Assembly: GCF_014698795.1 (NCBI RefSeq)
Contig: NZ_JACJTR010000006.1
Location: 124,001-188,000 of the forward strand
Origin: Nostoc sp. FACHB-892
GTDB lineage: Bacteria > Cyanobacteriota > Cyanobacteriia > Cyanobacteriales > Nostocaceae
Length of the DNA: 64,000 nt
Reading direction: 5' to 3'
Numbering within the stretch: the stretch's first letter is position 1; every line of letters begins with the position of its first letter. This document shows positions 48,161 through 58,303 of this stretch, piece by piece. A model generated the notes under the pieces. It did no database searches and was not told the DNA's origin. It was given only the letters and a program-made list of their open reading frames with translations. The translations under genes and the position numbers were made by a program.

Positions 48161-48241
48161 CCAATAAATGCGCTAAACTCGAATTAGGCGAATCATTATT
48201 GGTTCGTCACAAGACTTCTTGGAAGATATACCTATCGCAGG

Positions 48242-48267
48242 AAGTGGGTCAGTGCCCACTTTTTTTA
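48242..48267 (+). promoter_or_regulatory. Terminator-like hairpin in the rimP leader
   Basis: AAGTGGG (48242-48248) pairs with CCCACTT (48255-48261), six-base loop, followed by a run of T to 48266. It ends 13 bases before the rimP start codon, in the place of a ribosome binding site. It may be an attenuator for the rimP-nusA-infB operon; control of this operon by its own product NusA is known in other bacteria. Confidence 0.65.
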
Positions 48268-48279
48268 TTGAATTTTCTC

Positions 48280-48741
48280 ATGGCTCATCCTTTAGTTCCA
48301 CAAATTATTGATTTGGCGACACCAGTGGCAGAAGAACTGGGATTGGAAGTGGTTGGCGTAGTTTTTCACACTAACCAAAGTCCACCAGTGTTGCGCGTAG
48401 ACATTCGCAATCCTGAGCAAGACACCGGGTTAAATGATTGTGAGAGGATGAGCCGTGCTTTAGAAGCCTCCTTAGATGCTGCCCAAATCGTTCCAGATGC
48501 CTATGTCTTGGAAGTCTCTAGTCCTGGTATTTCGCGGCAGCTGGTAACAGACAGGGAGTTTATTTCCTTTAAAGGATTTCCTGTCATCATCTCCACTTCG
48601 CCACCCTACGACGGACAACAAGAGTGGATTGGTCAGTTGATTCGCCGTGATGAGACAGCACTTTACTTAAACCAAAAAGGTCGTGTAGTCGAAATTCCCC
48701 GTTCCCTAATTACTAAGGTGCAGCTAGACGAGCGCCGATAA
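48280..48741 (+). CDS. rimP: Ribosome maturation factor RimP
   Basis: 153 residues from ATG 48280 ([20 protein letters not shown]); the frame is open to 48199, but those 27 residues are the leader hairpin read through. RimP assists 30S subunit maturation. Motifs [14 protein letters not shown] and [14 protein letters not shown] are typical, followed by the SH3-like C-terminal domain. First gene of the classic rimP-nusA-ylxR-infB order. Confidence 0.95.
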   Translation: MAHPLVPQIIDLATPVAEELGLEVVGVVFHTNQSPPVLRVDIRNPEQDTGLNDCERMSRALEASLDAAQIVPDAYVLEVSSPGISRQLVTDREFISFKGFPVIISTSPPYDGQQEWIGQLIRRDETALYLNQKGRVVEIPRSLITKVQLDERR

Positions 48742-48744
48742 ACG

Positions 48745-48908
48745 AGTGATTAGAGGCTAGGGACTAGGGACTAGGGGCTAAGGGATTGGAGGAGCAGAGG
48801 AGCAGAGGAGCAGAGGAGCAGAGGGTAAGTTGCTGCAAGTCTTTTGCCTTTGCACCCAATACCCCATGCCCCATGCCCCATACCCAATGCCCAATGCTCA
48901 GTCCCCAC
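48745..48908. repeat. Short-repeat tract between rimP and nusA
   Basis: GGGACTAGGGACTAGGGGCT, then GGAGCAGAGGAGCAGAGGAG, then CCCCATGCCCAATGCCCAAT units fill most of the 190-base gap of an otherwise tight operon. Confidence 0.75.
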
Positions 48909-48934
48909 TCCCTAATTTTTAAAGGAGATTGCTT

Positions 48935-50212
48935 ATGTCAATGGTTACTTTACCTGGATTAAAAGAATTAATTGAAAGTATAAGTCATGAGCGGAATTTA
49001 CCCCGTCTTGCAGTTCAATCAGCTATTAGAGAAGCACTACTTAAAGGCTACGAACGTTATCGTCGCGCCCAAAATTTAGAGCGCAAACAGTTTGACGAAG
49101 ATTATTTTGAGAATTTTGAAGTAGAACTCGATATTGACGGAGAAGGATTTCGCGTTCTTTCTACCAAAACTATTGTCGAAGAAGTCAATAACACAGACCA
49201 TCAGATTTCCCTAGAGGAAGTTCAACAAGTAGCTCCCGAAGCGCAGTTAGGGGACTCTGTGGTGCTGGATGTGACTCCCGATCAAGGAGAGTTTGGTCGG
49301 ATGGCAGCGATGCAAACTAAGCAGGTATTGGCGCAAAAATTGCGGGATCAACAGCGCCAAATGGTGCAAGAAGAGTTCCAAGATTTAGAAGGAACTGTCC
49401 TGCAAGCAAGAGTCCTGCGGTTTGAGAGGCAGTCTGTGGTTCTGGCAGTTAGCAGTGGCTTTGGTCAGCCAGAAGTAGAAGCCGAATTACCGAAGCGGGA
49501 ACAGCTGCCCAACGATAATTATCGGGCAAATGCCACCTTCAAGGTGTATCTCAAAAAAGTCTCCCAAGGTCAGCAACGAGGGCCACAGTTACTTGTGTCT
49601 CGCGCTGATGCTGGTTTGGTGGTTTATCTATTTGCCAACGAAGTCCCAGAAATTGAAGATGAAGTGGTACGGATAGTTGCCGTAGCTAGGGAGGCAAACC
49701 CCCCCTCCCGTTATGTCGGCCCCCGGACTAAAATAGCAGTAGATACCCTTGATCGCGATGTAGACCCAGTTGGCGCTTGTATCGGAGCCAGGGGATCGCG
49801 AATTCAAGTGGTAGTCAACGAATTACGCGGTGAAAAAATAGATGTAATTCGTTGGTCGCCAGATCCAGCAACATATATTGCCAATGCCTTAAGTCCAGCA
49901 CGGGTGGATGAAGTACGCTTGATGGATCCAGAATCCCGGCAAACTCATGTACTCGTGGCTGAAGACCAACTTAGTTTAGCCATTGGGAAAGAAGGACAAA
50001 ATGTCCGTTTGGCAGCCCGTCTGACTGGTTGGAAAATAGACATCAAAGACAAAGCTAAATACGACTATGCAGGAGAGGATGAGAAATTTGCGGCTGTAAG
50101 AGCAAAATATCAATCAGACGAAGATGAGCTTGAGTTTGAGGAAGAATTAGAAGATGAAAATCAGGAAGAATTAGAAGAGGAGGATACTTTTGATACTAGC
50201 GACGACGAGTAA
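48935..50212 (+). CDS. nusA: Transcription termination/antitermination factor NusA
   Basis: 425 residues from ATG 48935, with AAAGGAGA upstream; TTG 48929 is in frame but too near the SD. The order is N-terminal RNA polymerase-binding domain, S1 domain (about 130-200), KH1 ([20 protein letters not shown]) and KH2 ([20 protein letters not shown]). As in other cyanobacteria it lacks the C-terminal acidic repeats of E. coli NusA, but ends in a short Glu/Asp-rich tail. It controls pausing and termination. Confidence 0.97.
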   Translation: MSMVTLPGLKELIESISHERNLPRLAVQSAIREALLKGYERYRRAQNLERKQFDEDYFENFEVELDIDGEGFRVLSTKTIVEEVNNTDHQISLEEVQQVAPEAQLGDSVVLDVTPDQGEFGRMAAMQTKQVLAQKLRDQQRQMVQEEFQDLEGTVLQARVLRFERQSVVLAVSSGFGQPEVEAELPKREQLPNDNYRANATFKVYLKKVSQGQQRGPQLLVSRADAGLVVYLFANEVPEIEDEVVRIVAVAREANPPSRYVGPRTKIAVDTLDRDVDPVGACIGARGSRIQVVVNELRGEKIDVIRWSPDPATYIANALSPARVDEVRLMDPESRQTHVLVAEDQLSLAIGKEGQNVRLAARLTGWKIDIKDKAKYDYAGEDEKFAAVRAKYQSDEDELEFEEELEDENQEELEEEDTFDTSDDE

Positions 50213-50360
50213 TTGATAAACCTTGTAAAGTTTTGATAATGTTGATTGTAGTCCGAGTCTCAAAGATTATTTTCTGAAAGATGCCTTGGTATAAGTAAAA
50301 AATAGTAATAAAAAACTTATTTTTACACCCAGAATGCTGGACTAAGATCACAGAGAACCG

Positions 50361-50630
50361 ATGAAACCAAATTATCGGCGCTGCGTTAGTTGCCGGAAAG
50401 TAGGCTCAAAAGATGAGTTTTGGCGGATTGTCCGCGTCTTTCCATCGGGAAAGGTACAATTAGATCAGGGCATGGGGCGTTCTGCCTATATTTGTCCGCA
50501 AACGAGTTGCCTACAAGCAGCTCAAAAAAAAAATCGACTAGGGCGATCGCTACATGCATCAGTGCCAGAAACACTGTACCAAAGCTTGTCGCAACGTCTA
50601 GCCCGCACCAATACCCAAAACCAAATTTAG
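50361..50630 (+). CDS. YlxR family RNA-binding protein
   Basis: 89 residues, ATG. MKPNYRRCVSCRKVG and GRSAYICPQTSCLQAAQKKN are the YlxR (DUF448) signature with its C-V/I-x-C pair and GRGAYIC-like loop. In most bacteria it lies between nusA and infB, as here; it has been linked to tRNA/RNase P control in Gram-positives, while its role in cyanobacteria is unknown. Confidence 0.92.
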   Translation: MKPNYRRCVSCRKVGSKDEFWRIVRVFPSGKVQLDQGMGRSAYICPQTSCLQAAQKKNRLGRSLHASVPETLYQSLSQRLARTNTQNQI

Positions 50631-51111
50631 TTGGAACAACTTCGTGACGTCATCATCAAAGGAATAGTGCGAAAGCCGAAGTCGCGCTTTCATGACACCC
50701 TCTGTTGATCGTTAAGGTTAGTGCCAAAATAGTAAATGGGTGTAAAAGGCTTCGGCTCTCCAAATAATTAAGAGGGGCGAGGCAAGATTCCCAGAACAAG
50801 ATGTAATCGATTGTGTTGTGGAAGGCTCAGAATCACCAAAACAAGAAACTACAAAATGGCAACCTGGTAGCGCTTAGGCGCAGTTCGGCGTCAGGGGTTC
50901 CTATAAAAATCTTTTATTTAAAAAATTTTTATGGGTGTCCCTCAACCATCATTCCTGGTGGGGATGCCATTATTAAACCGAAACATCTCTCTTTCCTGAT
51001 TGGAGGCACCGGCAAAAACTGAACGGCAGTCTAAAAACAGTAATCCAAGGATGGAGATGTCGCAAACCAGGCAACCATCCGCTAAAACTGTAAATTAAAG
51101 GGGAAGAGTGG
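50631..51111. other. Long infB leader without a convincing gene
   Basis: 481 bases inside the operon. GAAAGC/GCGCTTTC (about 50670-50691) and CCTATAAAAAT/ATTTTTATGG (50900-50934) can form hairpins, and G+C is higher than in ordinary gaps. A 69-codon frame (50813-51022) has no ribosome binding site and no family resemblance. The region may be a regulatory leader of infB. Confidence 0.45.
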
Positions 51112-54100
51112 ATGAACAACGGCAAAGTTAGAATCTATGAATTATCAAAGGAATTGAATTTGGATAACAAAGAGCTACTAGCAATTTGCGACCAGCTCAG
51201 CATCTCGGTCAAAAGTCATAGCAGCACGATTTCAGAATCCGAGGCAGAAAACATCCGTACGGCTGCGGAAAAACTCGCAGCGACGAATGTCTCCGCCAAA
51301 AAGGAACTACGTACAACCAACCATAAGCCAAACTCACCGCCAAACGGCGGATCTGCCCGACCTGCTGCACCCCACAAACAGCAAATTTTGGAAATACGCA
51401 AACCCAAAATATTGAGAAATACTACCCCCAACGCCCCAGAGGCGTCAGTTGCTACCAATACCCAAGCTGCCTTGTCTGAAGCTAATCCTCCCTCTCCACC
51501 ACGGCCTTTCGCTACACCAGTCTCACCCATGAAGCCGGCAGCACCAACTCGACCTGTGCCCCGGACTCAATCTGAGACTCAAGAGCAACCTCCTGTTCCT
51601 CCTGTTACGGACTTGGAACAAACGCCAAATCCAAATCAGGCGTCGGAAAAAACAGCATCCCAAAAACCAGAAAAAATAGTTCCACCCAGACCGAAAGCGG
51701 AAAAACCGATCAAACCGCAATTAGCTGCCCCACCGCCAAGACCTGCGGCGGAAGAAGCCCCGGTGGCAGAAGAGCAAGTATCTCAGGCAGACAAACCGAT
51801 CCTCAAGCGCGACCAACGGCAACGGCCCGTCGAAGGCGATCGCGAACAAATTAAGCCAAGAGTTGCTAAACTACCAACTGACCAATCTCCACAATCTGCG
51901 CCACAAAGACAGGCTCGACCTACCCCTGCACCCACTAGACCAGAGCAGAGGGGCAATAGACCATCTCCACCATCACAGTTAGGAGAAGGGCAAAGACCCA
52001 GACCAGCACGCCCTGGTGAAGCTGTAGCCGCCGCAATGCCGATCGCTACTCCACCCAGACAGATGTCAGGAATAGCGGGCAAATCTCAAGGATTGGGTGA
52101 TGAGCCAGTCGTCACACCTGATCTCCTCGATTTGAAACGCCCAAGTCCCCCTCGCCCCACCAAAGGTGGCAAAAAGTGGGTAGAAGAGGAAATAATTGAC
52201 GAAGTTAAAGAGAAGGCTAAAGCCGGCGTCAAAGGTAAGCGGATCAAGCCGATACTGGATGATGAGTTTGAAGAAGATTTACTGGATGATGACGATAGCG
52301 ACTCACCAGCCACCGTCCAAGTCAGCCTTTCCATTGCCCGTCCTCCCAAGCCAAAAGCTACTCGACCTGTGCAGATGCCAGGGGCAACCCTTGCTAGCGC
52401 CCCAACTGCTAGAGGAAGTAGAAAACCTGGTTCTAAATCTGGTTCTAGCCGTGACCATCACAATAATCGTCGCCAACAACAAGAAGCCGATACAAAGCGT
52501 GACCGTCCCGAAAAGGTCACGATCACTGGCCCCTTGACTGTGCAAGAACTGTCTGACGTTTTAGCCGTTCCCGATACAGAGATTGTAAAAATCCTGTTCC
52601 TCAAAGGCATGGCGGTGAGTATCACCCAAAATCTGGATATTCCCACAATTACCCTGGTAGGAAAAGAACTAGAAATAGAAGTCGAAACCGTCGAGCGAGA
52701 AGCAGAAGCTCGGAAAATTACAGAAATGGTCGGCGCAGAAGACTTAGAATATCTCCACCGCCGTCCGCCAGTCGTGACAATTATGGGTCACGTAGACCAC
52801 GGGAAAACAACCCTGCTCGACTCAATTCGCAAAACAAAAGTGGCTGCTGGCGAAGCTGGTGGTATCACTCAACACATCGGTGCATACCATGTGGATGTGG
52901 AACATGAGGGCAAACCACAGCAGATAGTCTTCCTAGATACTCCTGGCCACGAAGCTTTTACAGCGATGCGGGCTAGAGGAGCGCGGGTAACAGACATTGC
53001 CGTATTAGTAGTAGCTGCTGATGATGGTGTCCGTCCTCAAACCATTGAAGCCGTTAGCCACGCCCAAGCAGCCGGAGTGCCAATTGTTGTTGCAATCAAC
53101 AAAATTGACAAAGAAGGGGCACAACCAGAACGGGTTAAACAAGAACTTACCCAGTATGGTCTGACCGCAGAAGATTGGGGTGGTGAGACAATCATGGTTC
53201 CCGTGAGCGCCATCAGAGGTGAAAACCTGGATACGCTCTTAGAGATGATTCTGCTGGTAGCAGAGGTTGCAGAACTATCCGCCAACCCAGATCGTACCGC
53301 CAAAGGAACTGTAATTGAAGCACATCTCGATAAAGCCAAGGGAGCAGTTGCTACCTTGCTAATTCAGAATGGCACCCTGCATGTGGGAGATATCTTGGTA
53401 GCTGGCTCGGCTTTCGGTAAAGTCCGGGCGATGGTAGATGACAGAGGTAAGAGAGTAGATATTGCTTCTCCTTCCTTTGCTGTTGAGGTACTAGGTTTAA
53501 GTGCTGTGCCAGCAGCAGGCGACGAGTTCGAGGTCTTCGAGAACGAAAAAGAAGCCAGAGCGCTCGCTAGCGAGCGCGCCGATAGACAACGCCTATCCCG
53601 CCTGTTACAAGGTCGTGTTACCCTTACAACCCTGTCGGCTCAAGCACAAGAAGGCGAGTTGAAAGAACTCAACTTGATCTTGAAGGGAGACGTACAAGGT
53701 TCTGTAGAAGCCATTGTGGGAGCGCTCAAGGAAATCCCACAAAACGAAGTCCAAATTCGGATGCTGTTGGCTACTGCTGGAGAAATTACCGAGACAGATA
53801 TCGATTTAGCAGCTGCCAGTAACGCTGTAATTATTGGCTTCAACACCACCTTTGCCAGTGGCGCTAGACAAGCCGCCGATGAAGCGGGTGTAGATGTCCG
53901 AGAATACAACGTGATCTACAAACTCCTAGAAGATATCCAAGATGCCTTGGAAGGTCTTTTGGAACCAGAGTTGGTCGAAGAACCCTTGGGCCAAACCGAA
54001 GTCCGTGCCGTCTTCCCAGTCGGTCGCGGTGCTGTTGCCGGTTGCTATGTTCAATCTGGCAAGCTAATTCGCAACTGCAAAGTCAGGGTGCGACGTGGCG

Positions 54101-54282
54101 GTAAGGTGATCTTTGAAGGCGTTCTTGACTCCCTAAAACGGATGAAAGAAGATACTCGCGAAGTCAACGCTGGTTATGAATGCGGTGTCGGCATAGATAA
54201 ATTCAATGATTGGGTTGAAGGTGACATCATCGAATCCTATCAGATGGTTACGAAGCGCCGCACTCTCACCTTAACGAGATAG
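51112..54282 (+). CDS. infB: Translation initiation factor IF-2
   Basis: 1056 residues, ATG with AAAGGGGAAG upstream. It places initiator tRNA on the 30S subunit. The N-terminal IF2_N domain (1-55) is followed by a long Pro/Lys/Arg-rich linker (about 60-470), typical of cyanobacteria. The GTPase domain starts near residue 550: G1 GHVDHGKT (559-566), G2 [12 protein letters not shown]3 DTPGHEAF, G4 NKID. Domains II, III and IV follow to the end ([34 protein letters not shown]). Normal for the phylum. Confidence 0.98.
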   Translation: MNNGKVRIYELSKELNLDNKELLAICDQLSISVKSHSSTISESEAENIRTAAEKLAATNVSAKKELRTTNHKPNSPPNGGSARPAAPHKQQILEIRKPKILRNTTPNAPEASVATNTQAALSEANPPSPPRPFATPVSPMKPAAPTRPVPRTQSETQEQPPVPPVTDLEQTPNPNQASEKTASQKPEKIVPPRPKAEKPIKPQLAAPPPRPAAEEAPVAEEQVSQADKPILKRDQRQRPVEGDREQIKPRVAKLPTDQSPQSAPQRQARPTPAPTRPEQRGNRPSPPSQLGEGQRPRPARPGEAVAAAMPIATPPRQMSGIAGKSQGLGDEPVVTPDLLDLKRPSPPRPTKGGKKWVEEEIIDEVKEKAKAGVKGKRIKPILDDEFEEDLLDDDDSDSPATVQVSLSIARPPKPKATRPVQMPGATLASAPTARGSRKPGSKSGSSRDHHNNRRQQQEADTKRDRPEKVTITGPLTVQELSDVLAVPDTEIVKILFLKGMAVSITQNLDIPTITLVGKELEIEVETVEREAEARKITEMVGAEDLEYLHRRPPVVTIMGHVDHGKTTLLDSIRKTKVAAGEAGGITQHIGAYHVDVEHEGKPQQIVFLDTPGHEAFTAMRARGARVTDIAVLVVAADDGVRPQTIEAVSHAQAAGVPIVVAINKIDKEGAQPERVKQELTQYGLTAEDWGGETIMVPVSAIRGENLDTLLEMILLVAEVAELSANPDRTAKGTVIEAHLDKAKGAVATLLIQNGTLHVGDILVAGSAFGKVRAMVDDRGKRVDIASPSFAVEVLGLSAVPAAGDEFEVFENEKEARALASERADRQRLSRLLQGRVTLTTLSAQAQEGELKELNLILKGDVQGSVEAIVGALKEIPQNEVQIRMLLATAGEITETDIDLAAASNAVIIGFNTTFASGARQAADEAGVDVREYNVIYKLLEDIQDALEGLLEPELVEEPLGQTEVRAVFPVGRGAVAGCYVQSGKLIRNCKVRVRRGGKVIFEGVLDSLKRMKEDTREVNAGYECGVGIDKFNDWVEGDIIESYQMVTKRRTLTLTR

Positions 54283-54298
54283 TGTTGAGGGTAAAATG

Positions 54299-54385
54299 GT
54301 TAGAAGTTAGGAGTAATAAATTAGGAGTTAGGAGTTAAAGACTGCTAATTTGTAACTCCTAATAACTCTTAACTTATAACTTTTT
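54299..54385. repeat. GTTAGGAGTTA-type repeat cluster
   Basis: Direct and inverted TTAGGAGTTAGGAGTTA and TAACTCCTAATAACTCTTAA units fill the gap between infB and the next gene. Confidence 0.65.
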
Positions 54386-54388
54386 ATT

Positions 54389-55009
54389 ATGCATTCATTT
54401 CGCTCTGAACCTATTTTGTGGATTCATGTCGCTGGATTGGCGACGTTGCCTATTTTTTTACTGCTCTGCTTATTGTTTTTGTCTGTAGGCGAGCCATTTT
54501 TGCCAGTCTGGATGGAGCTATGTTTAGTTGCCGCCATTGGCATTCTTCCTCTACTATGGATGCAATTGCGTCGTCCTTTTTATATATTTGCTCTTTTAGG
54601 AATAGCCCTAAAGCCAGAAAATCTGACTGAACGGCAGCGAAAAATTCTCTGTTTAACTAATACAAAGTTAAATCGTATCCTGGCATTAGTGGCAGCAGTA
54701 CTATCACTTTGGGTACTGTGGCATCTCTACCAAATTGCCCCATTAGTAGCAAATTCAGCTAAATTTCTTCCACAATGGCGCAGCGTTGCACTAGTGCTTG
54801 CGGGGTTAGCCTTTTTGGGCAGCAATCTATTTTTACAAGTACCTGTGAGTGTAATGCGAGTTTTAGTGACTAATGACACAGAATTCGCTGGCATAGAGCC
54901 ATTATCTTTAGAAAAGATTAAGCAAGATTTCACGATTTTAGGTGTGCGAGTTAATCAAATCGTGCCCCGGTTATTAGAATCTTTGTTTAGGATTAATACA
55001 GATTCGTAG
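54389..55009 (+). CDS. Four-span membrane protein (cyanobacterial low-complexity-tail type)
   Basis: 206 residues, ATG. Spans near 14-36, 43-66, 93-113 and 130-150. The N-terminus RSEPILWIHVAGLATLPIFL and LRRPFYIFALLGIALKPENL are a pattern I associate with a cyanobacterial family annotated as low-complexity tail membrane proteins; in this copy the C-terminus is short and not low-complexity. Function unknown. Placed directly behind infB, as often in this group, but likely with its own start. Confidence 0.65.
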   Translation: MHSFRSEPILWIHVAGLATLPIFLLLCLLFLSVGEPFLPVWMELCLVAAIGILPLLWMQLRRPFYIFALLGIALKPENLTERQRKILCLTNTKLNRILALVAAVLSLWVLWHLYQIAPLVANSAKFLPQWRSVALVLAGLAFLGSNLFLQVPVSVMRVLVTNDTEFAGIEPLSLEKIKQDFTILGVRVNQIVPRLLESLFRINTDS

Positions 55010-55039
55010 TAGCCCATAAAGTATATTATTTCACTTTAA

Positions 55040-55163
55040 AGGGCTAGAGAGGAGAGTAGGGGGAGGTGAGGGAGCAGGAGAGGCAGGGGAGGCAGGGGGA
55101 GGGAAAATAATTAATACCCAATGCCCCATGCCCAATGCCCAATGCCCCATGGCCCATGCCCAA
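55040..55163. repeat. Short-repeat tract
   Basis: GGAGGCAGGGGGAGG-type then CCCAATGCCCCATGCCC-type units. The frame 55128-55310 that reads MPNAQCPMAHAQ starts inside it and is not taken as a gene. Confidence 0.75.
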
Positions 55164-55198
55164 TTACCGTTGAAGTTAAAACAAAGGAATGAGGAACT

Positions 55199-55396
55199 AT
55201 GGCTCAAATTCCAGCTTCTAGCGATCGCCAATTTTCTGCTGATACTGAAATTTGGTATAGTCTCAAATGTGCGATATCCACTAGTTCCGGTTTTCAACGC
55301 TGGCAACTAGAACGCGATGCTCAATTACACGGAATTCGCTTGGAACAGCAGGTACAACGGTATTTAAGAGAAACTTTAGAAACTTTAGCTTACTAA
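55199..55396 (+). CDS. Small conserved cyanobacterial protein
   Basis: 65 residues, ATG with ATGAGGAAC upstream. Soluble, with IWYSLKCAISTSSGFQRWQL and a helical, charged second half (LEQQVQRYLRETLETLAY). I do not recognise a named family; the good ribosome binding site and protein-like composition support a real gene. Its stop overlaps that of the converging next gene by four bases. Confidence 0.65.
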   Translation: MAQIPASSDRQFSADTEIWYSLKCAISTSSGFQRWQLERDAQLHGIRLEQQVQRYLRETLETLAY

Positions 55397-55929
55397 AAAT
55401 TAAGTAAATCTTGTACGCTTGTTTGCAAGCGACGGAGTTGACGGTATGCACTTTCCAAGCGTTTGCCATCAACTTCCACTTCGTTAGTGGGATAATTTTC
55501 AATAATTTCGATTACTGACACCTGCCCGTCTTGACTCGCAGAAAGTACCAAAGCGGCCCGCAAAGCCTGCCTGTCTGCTCTGCGAGACGGTGTATAAATA
55601 ACTTGACTAATTTGATCCAAAATAATATTACCGATAGAGCTATTTAGTACTCTATCTAAAAATAGAAGGTTTACCTTTACTGGCTCCGTTAAATACTGAC
55701 GAATAACTTTGGGATCTTGTCGCGCCAAAGCAAAATTAACTCGTAGTGAACGTGAAAGTTCACCTGTTTGGGCAAAGGTGGATAGCTCTTCTACAGAAAG
55801 CGATTCACGGAAAATACCATAGTTTAGCACTACTCGTTCCGCAGCAAAGGCAGGAGTGGATAAAAGTAGAAGATAGGTACTACTTAGTAAAACTAAGGCG
55901 CGACGCAGCCCTAAAAATTTAAAACGCAT
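55393..55929 (-). CDS. Exported DUF1400-type protein
   Basis: 178 residues, ATG with AGGAGAA directly upstream. A signal peptide (about 1-29, ending TPAFAAE) precedes a helical domain: VVLNYGIFRESLSVEELSTF, RVNFALARQDPKVIRQYLTE and SQVIYTPSRRADRQALRAAL. This is the DUF1400 domain which, in larger cyanobacterial proteins, precedes an alpha/beta hydrolase; here it stands alone. Role unknown, location probably periplasmic. Confidence 0.8.
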   Translation of the reverse strand: MRFKFLGLRRALVLLSSTYLLLLSTPAFAAERVVLNYGIFRESLSVEELSTFAQTGELSRSLRVNFALARQDPKVIRQYLTEPVKVNLLFLDRVLNSSIGNIILDQISQVIYTPSRRADRQALRAALVLSASQDGQVSVIEIIENYPTNEVEVDGKRLESAYRQLRRLQTSVQDLLNF

Positions 55930-56398
55930 TTCTCCTGATTTCCAATAGCTTTGCTTTTACTGTGATGATATTCCAGTAATATTATTTACAGCATCTAGCT
56001 TTAGGTAATACAAAAAAATAAATTATTCAATAGTTGTAGTAAAGGCAGGATGAGCGCTTAGATAAAGTAGCGAGAGACTTGTCGATAGCCATCGCCTCAT
56101 GCGGAAAGTCCCTAGTACAGCTTTAGCTTGGTGAAAATCCAGATGCCATCTCAATTAACAAGACTTAGTATAAAAACTCCTTGTTAAAGCTAGGCACACT
56201 TCGGCTACAGTGTACTAGTAGAATTTTCTGAATAAAAAAATATAACTAATGTATAAGTTCTGTGATCTATCTAAGGAATTTAGCTGGATCATTGCTAATC
56301 ATCCAGTATAGTTTTGCATGGGTTTTACAGCAGCTACAAGGCTGCTTGCTACCTTCAACCTTATTCGACCATAATTCATCACATCACAGACGGAAAAA
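55930..56398. other. Intergenic region with RNA-like nested pairing
   Basis: About 470 bases between divergent exported proteins. The 5' third is AT-rich; 56050-56220 holds the paired segments listed separately; 56221-56398 is AT-rich leader of the beta-helix gene. No ORF recognised. Confidence 0.5.
56060..56218 (+). ncRNA. Candidate structured RNA upstream of the beta-helix/SLH gene
   Basis: CTAGTACAGCTTTA (56112-56125) is matched by TAAAGCT (56185-56191) and GTACTAG (56212-56218) in nested order; CGAT/ATCG and GATGAG/CTCAT pairs lie just before, and ACACT/AGTGT inside. A GGTGAAAATCC stretch (56130-56140) recalls the cobalamin riboswitch core, but its other boxes are missing. It could also be a dispersed palindromic element, as part of the text recurs near 1172. 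Strand chosen by the downstream gene. Confidence 0.3.
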
Positions 56399-58093
56399 AT
56401 GAAATACCGGGGTTTTCACATTGCTCTAGCGAAAAATTTTCGCCTTTTTTCTAGCAGTCATCTCAGTTATACTTTACGCCTGGGAGCCGGACTAACAGCT
56501 TTGTTAGTCGTTTCTAGTGGGTCAATATTACTACCTGGTGAGGTTAATGCTGGTGCTAGTCACCCAGAAGGTATCGCCCCAACTCTCACAGCGCAAGTTC
56601 CAACAACAGCCGCAACGATTTACGTTAATCCACAAACTGGTGTAGATAGTGCTGGTGCTGGTACTACCTCAACTGCACCCTACAAAAGCATCAGTTTCGC
56701 TCTTAGTCAAGCCCAACCAGGTGCGGTTATTCAGTTAGCACCTGGGAACTATAACCAAGAAAGTGGCGAAACCTTCCCGTTGTTGCTGAAACCAGGGGTA
56801 ACACTGCGGGGTGATGAAGCTACTAAAGGTCAGGGGATATTGATTACAGGTGGAGGTTTTTACACTAGTCGTACCTTTGCAAGACAAGACATTACCATGC
56901 TTGCCGATCGAGATACCACGATCGCAGGTGTCACTGTCACCAACCCAAATAGCCGGGGTACGGGGGTGTGGGTGGAGTCAACTAATCCGATTATCAAAAA
57001 CAATACTTTTACTAACAGTGTCAGAGAGGGTGTTTTTGTCACGGGTACAGGCAATCCCACAGTTGAAGGTAATCTCTTTGTGCAAAACAAAGGCAACGGG
57101 ATTTCAATTGCTAGAACTGCCCAAGGAGAAATTCGGAATAACTTATTTCAAGATACTGGTTTTGGTTTAGCAATCGGTGGTACTTCCACACCTCTAATTG
57201 TGGAGAATCAAATCATCCAAAACCAAGACGGTCTTTATATCTCCGAATCAGCAAAGCCCGTACTGCGTAAGAATGTTATTCAGAACAATAAGCGGGATGG
57301 AATAATAGCAACTGTCAATGCTCTACCCGATCTTGGCACTAATGAAAATCCTGGTGGAAATCTTATTCGCAATAACACTCGTTATGATGTGAACAACGCC
57401 ACAAAAACCAGTCAAATCCTCGCTGTTGGCAACGATATTGATCAGAAAAAGATTTTCGGCTCAGTAAATTTCGTTGCTGCAACTGTTGACGTACCGCCTG
57501 GAGGGCCTGTCGCCTTTAAGGATGTGCCAGCAAATTATTGGGCAAAAGCTTACATCGAAGCTTTAGCTTCTCAAAATATTATTGCTGGTTTTCCTGATGG
57601 CAGCTTTAAACCAAATGATCCTGTAACCCGCGCTCAATTCGCCACTATTGTCACTAAAGCCCTAACACCAGCAACTAAACGTGCAGCCATTAAATTTAAG
57701 GATGTACCAAGTAATTTCTGGGCTAACGCTGCAATTCAATCTGCTTACCAGAGTGAATTTGTTTCTGGTTATCCTGATGGCACTTTTAAGCCACAACAGG
57801 AAATTCCCAGAGTGCAGGCGTTAGTCGCTTTAGCTAATGGTTTGGGCTTAACAGCGAGTAATCAGAATGTCCTTTCCTTTTACACCGATGCTGCCCAAAT
57901 TCCTAATTATGCGATCGCTCCTGTTGCTGCGGCAACTGCACGGCAACTAGTGGTCAACTATCCCACAGCGAAGCAACTCAATCCTAATCGTGAAGCGACT
58001 AGAGCCGAAGTTGCTGCCTTTGTTTATCAAGCACTTGTCAATGCTGGACGTGCCCAACCAATTCCTTCATCCTATTTGGTAACAGTTCAGTAA
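56399..58093 (+). CDS. Surface protein with DUF1565 beta-helix and SLH domains
   Basis: 564 residues, ATG. An N-terminal signal/anchor (about 25-50) is followed by a DUF1565/right-handed beta-helix region (about 72-360) with IYVNPQTGVDSAGAG, TTIAGVTVTNPNSRGTGVWV and repeated NTFTNSVREGVFV / NLFVQNKGNGISI / NLFQDTGFGLAIG / NQIIQNQDGLYIS turns. The C-terminal 190 residues hold SLH domains: FKDVPANYWAKAYIEALASQ, FKDVPSNFWANAAIQSAYQS and a third, weaker one. SLH domains bind the cell wall; the beta-helix may bind or cut polysaccharide. It ends in a strong terminator. Confidence 0.9.
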   Translation: MKYRGFHIALAKNFRLFSSSHLSYTLRLGAGLTALLVVSSGSILLPGEVNAGASHPEGIAPTLTAQVPTTAATIYVNPQTGVDSAGAGTTSTAPYKSISFALSQAQPGAVIQLAPGNYNQESGETFPLLLKPGVTLRGDEATKGQGILITGGGFYTSRTFARQDITMLADRDTTIAGVTVTNPNSRGTGVWVESTNPIIKNNTFTNSVREGVFVTGTGNPTVEGNLFVQNKGNGISIARTAQGEIRNNLFQDTGFGLAIGGTSTPLIVENQIIQNQDGLYISESAKPVLRKNVIQNNKRDGIIATVNALPDLGTNENPGGNLIRNNTRYDVNNATKTSQILAVGNDIDQKKIFGSVNFVAATVDVPPGGPVAFKDVPANYWAKAYIEALASQNIIAGFPDGSFKPNDPVTRAQFATIVTKALTPATKRAAIKFKDVPSNFWANAAIQSAYQSEFVSGYPDGTFKPQQEIPRVQALVALANGLGLTASNQNVLSFYTDAAQIPNYAIAPVAAATARQLVVNYPTAKQLNPNREATRAEVAAFVYQALVNAGRAQPIPSSYLVTVQ

Positions 58094-58112
58094 ATGCCTA
58101 GTACCTCTGCGC

Positions 58113-58154
58113 GTAATTCGTAATTCGTAATTCGTAATTCGTAATTCGTAATTC
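58113..58154. repeat. Six tandem GTAATTC heptamers
   Basis: Six perfect copies in direct series, 20 bases after the SLH gene. Confidence 0.95.
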
Positions 58155-58218
58155 GCAAGGATTCTAGATACCTTAAAAGGGTGGTTTATTTCCGCCGTGC
58201 TGTACTAGTTAGCAAATT

Positions 58219-58255
58219 GAAGCGCCAGACTAACAAATTATCAGTCTGGCGCTTT
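58219..58255 (+). terminator. Terminator of the beta-helix/SLH gene
   Basis: AAGCGCCAGACT pairs with AGTCTGGCGCTT around an 11-base loop (58219-58255), one bulged T, followed by T-rich text. A strong G+C-rich stem. Confidence 0.8.
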
Positions 58256-58303
58256 CAATATTGTGAGTTTTATTAATTTTAGGGTTTTTGAAATATAAAA
58301 TTT

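Noticed and set aside
50813..51022. 69-codon frame in the infB leader
   Set aside because: No Shine-Dalgarno, no recognisable family, and codon content unlike neighbours.
55128..55310. 60-codon frame starting MPNAQCPMAHAQ
   Set aside because: Begins in a short-repeat tract and overlaps the 55199-55396 gene, which has a good ribosome binding site.
56130..56140. GGTGAAAATCC resembling a cobalamin riboswitch core
   Set aside because: The B12 box and the CCCCGC-ACTGT part are missing, and the downstream gene has no link to cobalamin.
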